Below are positions 16,308 to 18,017 of a stretch of 18,017 nt of DNA, piece by piece. The position numbers and the translations under genes are program-made. Under the pieces are notes generated by a model. That model worked only from the letters and a program-made list of their open reading frames with translations, ran no database searches and was not told the origin of the DNA. Source of the DNA: an uncultured Flavobacteriales bacterium (GTDB lineage Bacteria > Bacteroidota > Bacteroidia > Flavobacteriales > Flavobacteriaceae); assembly GCA_913009535.1 (NCBI GenBank), contig CAJVXR010000025.1, positions 1 to 18,017 on the forward strand, given 5' to 3'. Position 1 is the stretch's first letter; every line of letters starts with the position of its first letter.

Positions 16308-16592
16308 TTAAATTCTAATCCCAACAGGTAACATTTTTTTGTATTTCCTATTCTTTCTAATGAATTTAGCAATTGTTGGTGCTGTTGGTACAACACTAAT
16401 TTCCCTGTCTCTAATGTCTTCAAGAACTAGAACAAGAAACTCTTCCGTAAAACTATCGTCACTAACAGATTCAGGAATTATAAGCTTCGTTAAAAAAATT
16501 TTTCTATCTTGGAGAGAGTATTCAATTATAGCTAAATCATCACTTACCTGTAACTCATATTGTCTCAAAAAAGTATTGTCAATTAATGCCAT
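16308..16592 (-). CDS. Small YjdJ-like GNAT-fold protein with degenerate acetyl-CoA loop
   Basis: Protein of 94 residues resembling the short N-acetyltransferase domain family (YjdJ/GNAT). The order EYSLQDRKIFLTKLIIP at 24-40, a helix with LVLVLEDIRDR at 53-63, then SVVPTAPTIAKFIRKNRKYKKMLP at 66-89 follows the family's strand-strand-P-helix-VP pattern. The glycine-rich Q/RxxGxG acetyl-CoA loop normally found after the IP/VP is replaced by ESVSDDSFTEEF, with no glycine. Catalytic acetyl transfer is therefore doubtful; it could be a binding-only relative. I recall similar flavobacterial proteins ending in LLPPGIRI, so this looks like a conserved lineage variant rather than decay. The plus-strand reading frame over the same bases has no recognisable features and is taken as a shadow. 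Confidence 0.7.
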   Translation of the reverse strand: MALIDNTFLRQYELQVSDDLAIIEYSLQDRKIFLTKLIIPESVSDDSFTEEFLVLVLEDIRDREISVVPTAPTIAKFIRKNRKYKKMLPVGIRI

Positions 16593-16634
16593 TCAACATG
16601 ATTTTATTAGTAAATATTATGAGGATTTATTTAT

Positions 16635-16642
16635 CAAAATTA
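16635..16642 (-). promoter_or_regulatory. Possible -7 element for the GNAT-like gene
   Basis: The minus strand reads TAATTTTG, matching TAnnTTTG, 43 bp upstream of the GNAT-like ATG, in the 92-bp divergent region shared with the hydrolase gene. No -33 TTG is seen at the right distance, so confidence is low. Confidence 0.25.
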
Positions 16643-16684
16643 CAAAAAAATATTCGATATTAGAATTTAATAAATAATAAACTA

Positions 16685-17344
16685 TTGAAAACTAAACATA
16701 TATACCTAATGCCAGGGATGTCGGCTAATCCTCTAATTTTTGAAATGATTAAATTTCCTAAAGATATTTATGAAGTTCATTTAATGAAGTGGATTCCCCC
16801 CATTCTAAATGAAAGTATTGAGTCTTATGCAACTAGACTATCAACAGGTATTATTCACCATAAACCAGTCTTAATAGGAGTTTCTTTTGGAGGTTTAATA
16901 GTTCAAGAAATAAGTAAATTATTAGAAGTTGATAAATTGATTATAATATCAAGTGTTAAATCCAACAGAGAACTTCCACTTTATATGAAGTCAGCTAAGT
17001 TTTTAAAATTATATAATTACTTCCCCCTCAAGCTATTTGATGAAATTTTTAATATATCTAAATTTTTAAAAATCAATAAAATCTATAAAAAAATAGATTT
17101 AGCGGACAAATATTTATCAGTTAGAGATGAGAATTATTTAAAGTGGGCTATACGTGAAATTTTAAATTGGAAGCAAAAAGAACCATTAGATGGAGTAATT
17201 CATTTACATGGAGATAAGGATCTAACGTTTCCTATTAGTTTAATAAAAAATTGTATAACAATTCATGGAGGTACCCATGCTTTAATTTTAACTAAATACC
17301 GATGGTTGAATAAAAACTTAATTCAGATTATAGAAAGTGAATAA
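16685..17344 (+). CDS. Alpha/beta hydrolase with TTG start
   Basis: Small predicted serine hydrolase of 219 residues with no signal peptide, so probably cytoplasmic. The nucleophile elbow is GVSFGG at 65-70 (S67). The acid is probably D177 or D179 in HGDKDLTFP, and the base H198 in GGTHALI, so a full triad is present. The oxyanion segment MPGMSANPLIFE at 9-20 is typical of a flavobacterial hydrolase group. Substrate unknown. The start is TTG at 16685: it gives the expected MKTKHIYLMPG N-terminus, and an in-frame TAG lies at 16661 with no ATG between. The next ATG (16709) would cut off the first beta strand. It converges with the TPR-like gene 17 bp downstream. Confidence 0.82.
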   Translation: MKTKHIYLMPGMSANPLIFEMIKFPKDIYEVHLMKWIPPILNESIESYATRLSTGIIHHKPVLIGVSFGGLIVQEISKLLEVDKLIIISSVKSNRELPLYMKSAKFLKLYNYFPLKLFDEIFNISKFLKINKIYKKIDLADKYLSVRDENYLKWAIREILNWKQKEPLDGVIHLHGDKDLTFPISLIKNCITIHGGTHALILTKYRWLNKNLIQIIESE

Positions 17345-17361
17345 GTATTGTTTTAATAAAC

Positions 17362-17922
17362 TTACCTTCTTTGCCCTTTTTGCCCTCCGAAATGTTGATT
17401 AGGCATTTGACCTTTTTTCATCTGAGCTTTCATCATTTTTACTTGATCTGCTAACATGTTTCTCTTGTCAAGTTTTTGAGCTTCACTTAACAATTTTTGA
17501 GCTTCAATTTTCCTTCTTTTACTAAATGCTATTCCTGCTAGATTTAATTTAGCCATAGCTAAATCGTGATCCATACTTAATCCAAAACTTATTGCTTTTT
17601 TAAAGAATTTTTCTGCTTCGTTCATATTGGTTTGTGAAACCATTATACCTTTTATATAATTGTAATAGCCTTGTTGTTTTATTGTTAACGATGATCTTGG
17701 GTTTTTAATTTTACCCAGCCATTTATTGGCTCCTTCAAAATTTTGTTTTCTTAATTGAAAAAACGCTAATAATATCATTTCATTTTTAAAGTAAAGAAAT
17801 ATAAATATAGTGGCTAGTAGGATCCACATAATTCCAGCTCCGATATAACCTTCAGTAAATTCGTAAACAGAATAAGATAATATTCCGATAGCTAAAATGA
17901 TTTTAATATTTTTATTAAACAT
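17362..17922 (-). CDS. Membrane-anchored TPR-like protein (DUF2892-like N-terminus)
   Basis: Protein of 186 residues from the chosen ATG at 17922. Residue numbers below follow this start. Two membrane helices (about 6-25 and 27-46, ILSYSVYEFTEGYIGAGIMWI) are followed by a soluble helical part with TPR-like repeats: FEGANKWLGKIKNP, GYYNYIKGIMVSQTNMNEAEKFFKKAI, DLAMAKLNLAGIAFSKRRKIEAQKLLSEA. The end is basic and rich in Gln and Gly (QMPNQHFGGQKGQRR). I recall proteins of this layout being conserved in flavobacteria without known function; scaffolding is a guess. An upstream in-frame ATG at 17961 would add 13 residues, but a TAACTTTG element lies at 17944-17951, between the two candidates, which favours the downstream start. 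Confidence 0.78.
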   Translation of the reverse strand: MFNKNIKIILAIGILSYSVYEFTEGYIGAGIMWILLATIFIFLYFKNEMILLAFFQLRKQNFEGANKWLGKIKNPRSSLTIKQQGYYNYIKGIMVSQTNMNEAEKFFKKAISFGLSMDHDLAMAKLNLAGIAFSKRRKIEAQKLLSEAQKLDKRNMLADQVKMMKAQMKKGQMPNQHFGGQKGQRR

Positions 17923-17943
17923 TGGTTCTTTTTTTAAGATATA

Positions 17944-17951
17944 CAAAGTTA
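17944..17951 (-). promoter_or_regulatory. -7 promoter element for the TPR-like gene
   Basis: The minus strand reads TAACTTTG, matching TAnnTTTG, 21 bp upstream of the ATG at 17922. No TTG occurs about 20 nt upstream. Transcription from here would exclude the alternative ATG at 17961. Confidence 0.4.
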
Positions 17952-17985
17952 AGAAAAACAATTAATAATTTTTTTAAATTTTAGA

Positions 17986-18016
17986 TTTGTCAAAGTAAAA
18001 ACTCTTTGTATATTTG
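17986..18016 (+). promoter_or_regulatory. Near-consensus promoter reading out of the right edge
   Basis: TTTG at 17986-17989, a 19-nt spacer, then TATATTTG at 18009-18016. This is the best match to the Bacteroidota -33/-7 consensus in the window. It points right, so the transcript would begin just beyond position 18017. It shares its region with the divergent TPR-like gene. Confidence 0.6.
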
Positions 18017-18017
18017 C

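Noticed and set aside
16229..16423. Minus-strand open frame of 64 codons overlapping the 3' part of the GNAT-like gene
   Set aside because: It overlaps in another frame, lacks motifs, and ends in low-complexity AT-rich DNA.
16339..16677. Plus-strand open frame of 112 codons opposite the GNAT-like gene
   Set aside because: It has no recognisable motifs and is explained as the antisense of the GNAT-like gene, whose minus-strand product matches a known fold pattern.
17923..17961. Upstream ATG adding 13 residues to the TPR-like protein
   Set aside because: A -7 promoter element lies between the two ATGs, and the N-terminus starting MFNKNIKIILAIG fits the family I recall.
1..18017. CRISPR arrays, tRNA or rRNA genes, insertion sequences, prophage or integration sites
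   Set aside because: No regular direct repeats, clover-leaf or rRNA signatures, transposase or integrase frames, or target-site duplications were seen; genes are packed with gaps of at most about 140 bp.

Overview
This window is about 70% AT and comes from a member of the Bacteroidota, most likely a marine-type flavobacterium. Three things support this. Two secreted proteins end in type IX secretion (T9SS) type A sorting domains. A GlmU-like protein of the kind found in Bacteroidota sits beside a type B ribosomal protein L31. Several intergenic regions carry the Bacteroidota -7 promoter element TAnnTTTG, and clear Shine-Dalgarno sites are not evident.

Layout from left to right. Positions 1-12945 are one long minus-strand run, read from right to left: DUF4199 membrane protein, GT2 glycosyltransferase, phosphohexomutase, MsbA-type ABC exporter, MbnP-family protein, diheme cytochrome c peroxidase (MauG/MbnH/CcpA superfamily), YHYH-domain T9SS cargo, RsmB-type rRNA methyltransferase, endonuclease I T9SS cargo, and the N-terminal 504 residues of PurL, which runs off the left edge. 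Many of the junctions are 1-4 nt overlaps (ATGA or TAATG), which points to operons with translational coupling. Positions 13015-14582 are on the plus strand: a promoter, type B L31 (rpmE2), an intrinsic terminator and the GlmU-like nucleotidyltransferase/acyltransferase. That gene overlaps, tail to tail, an orphan peptide-type ABC substrate-binding lipoprotein on the minus strand. The right end holds a small degenerate GNAT protein (minus), an alpha/beta hydrolase with a TTG start (plus), a membrane-anchored TPR-like protein (minus), and a near-consensus promoter at the last bases pointing out of the window.

Functionally, most of the window is housekeeping: purine synthesis, rRNA modification, ribosome, sugar-phosphate and cell-envelope metabolism. 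The accessory part is positions 4740-7873. There an MbnP homologue is paired with a MauG-like diheme peroxidase and followed by a secreted YHYH protein. By analogy with MbnP/MbnH and CorA/CorB of methanotrophs, where a diheme enzyme oxidises a tryptophan of a copper-binding partner to kynurenine, this is a candidate extracytoplasmic copper-handling or protein-modifying system. Here there is no methanobactin precursor or biosynthesis gene, and the module is translationally coupled to an ABC exporter gene. I found no tRNA, rRNA, CRISPR array, insertion sequence or phage gene.
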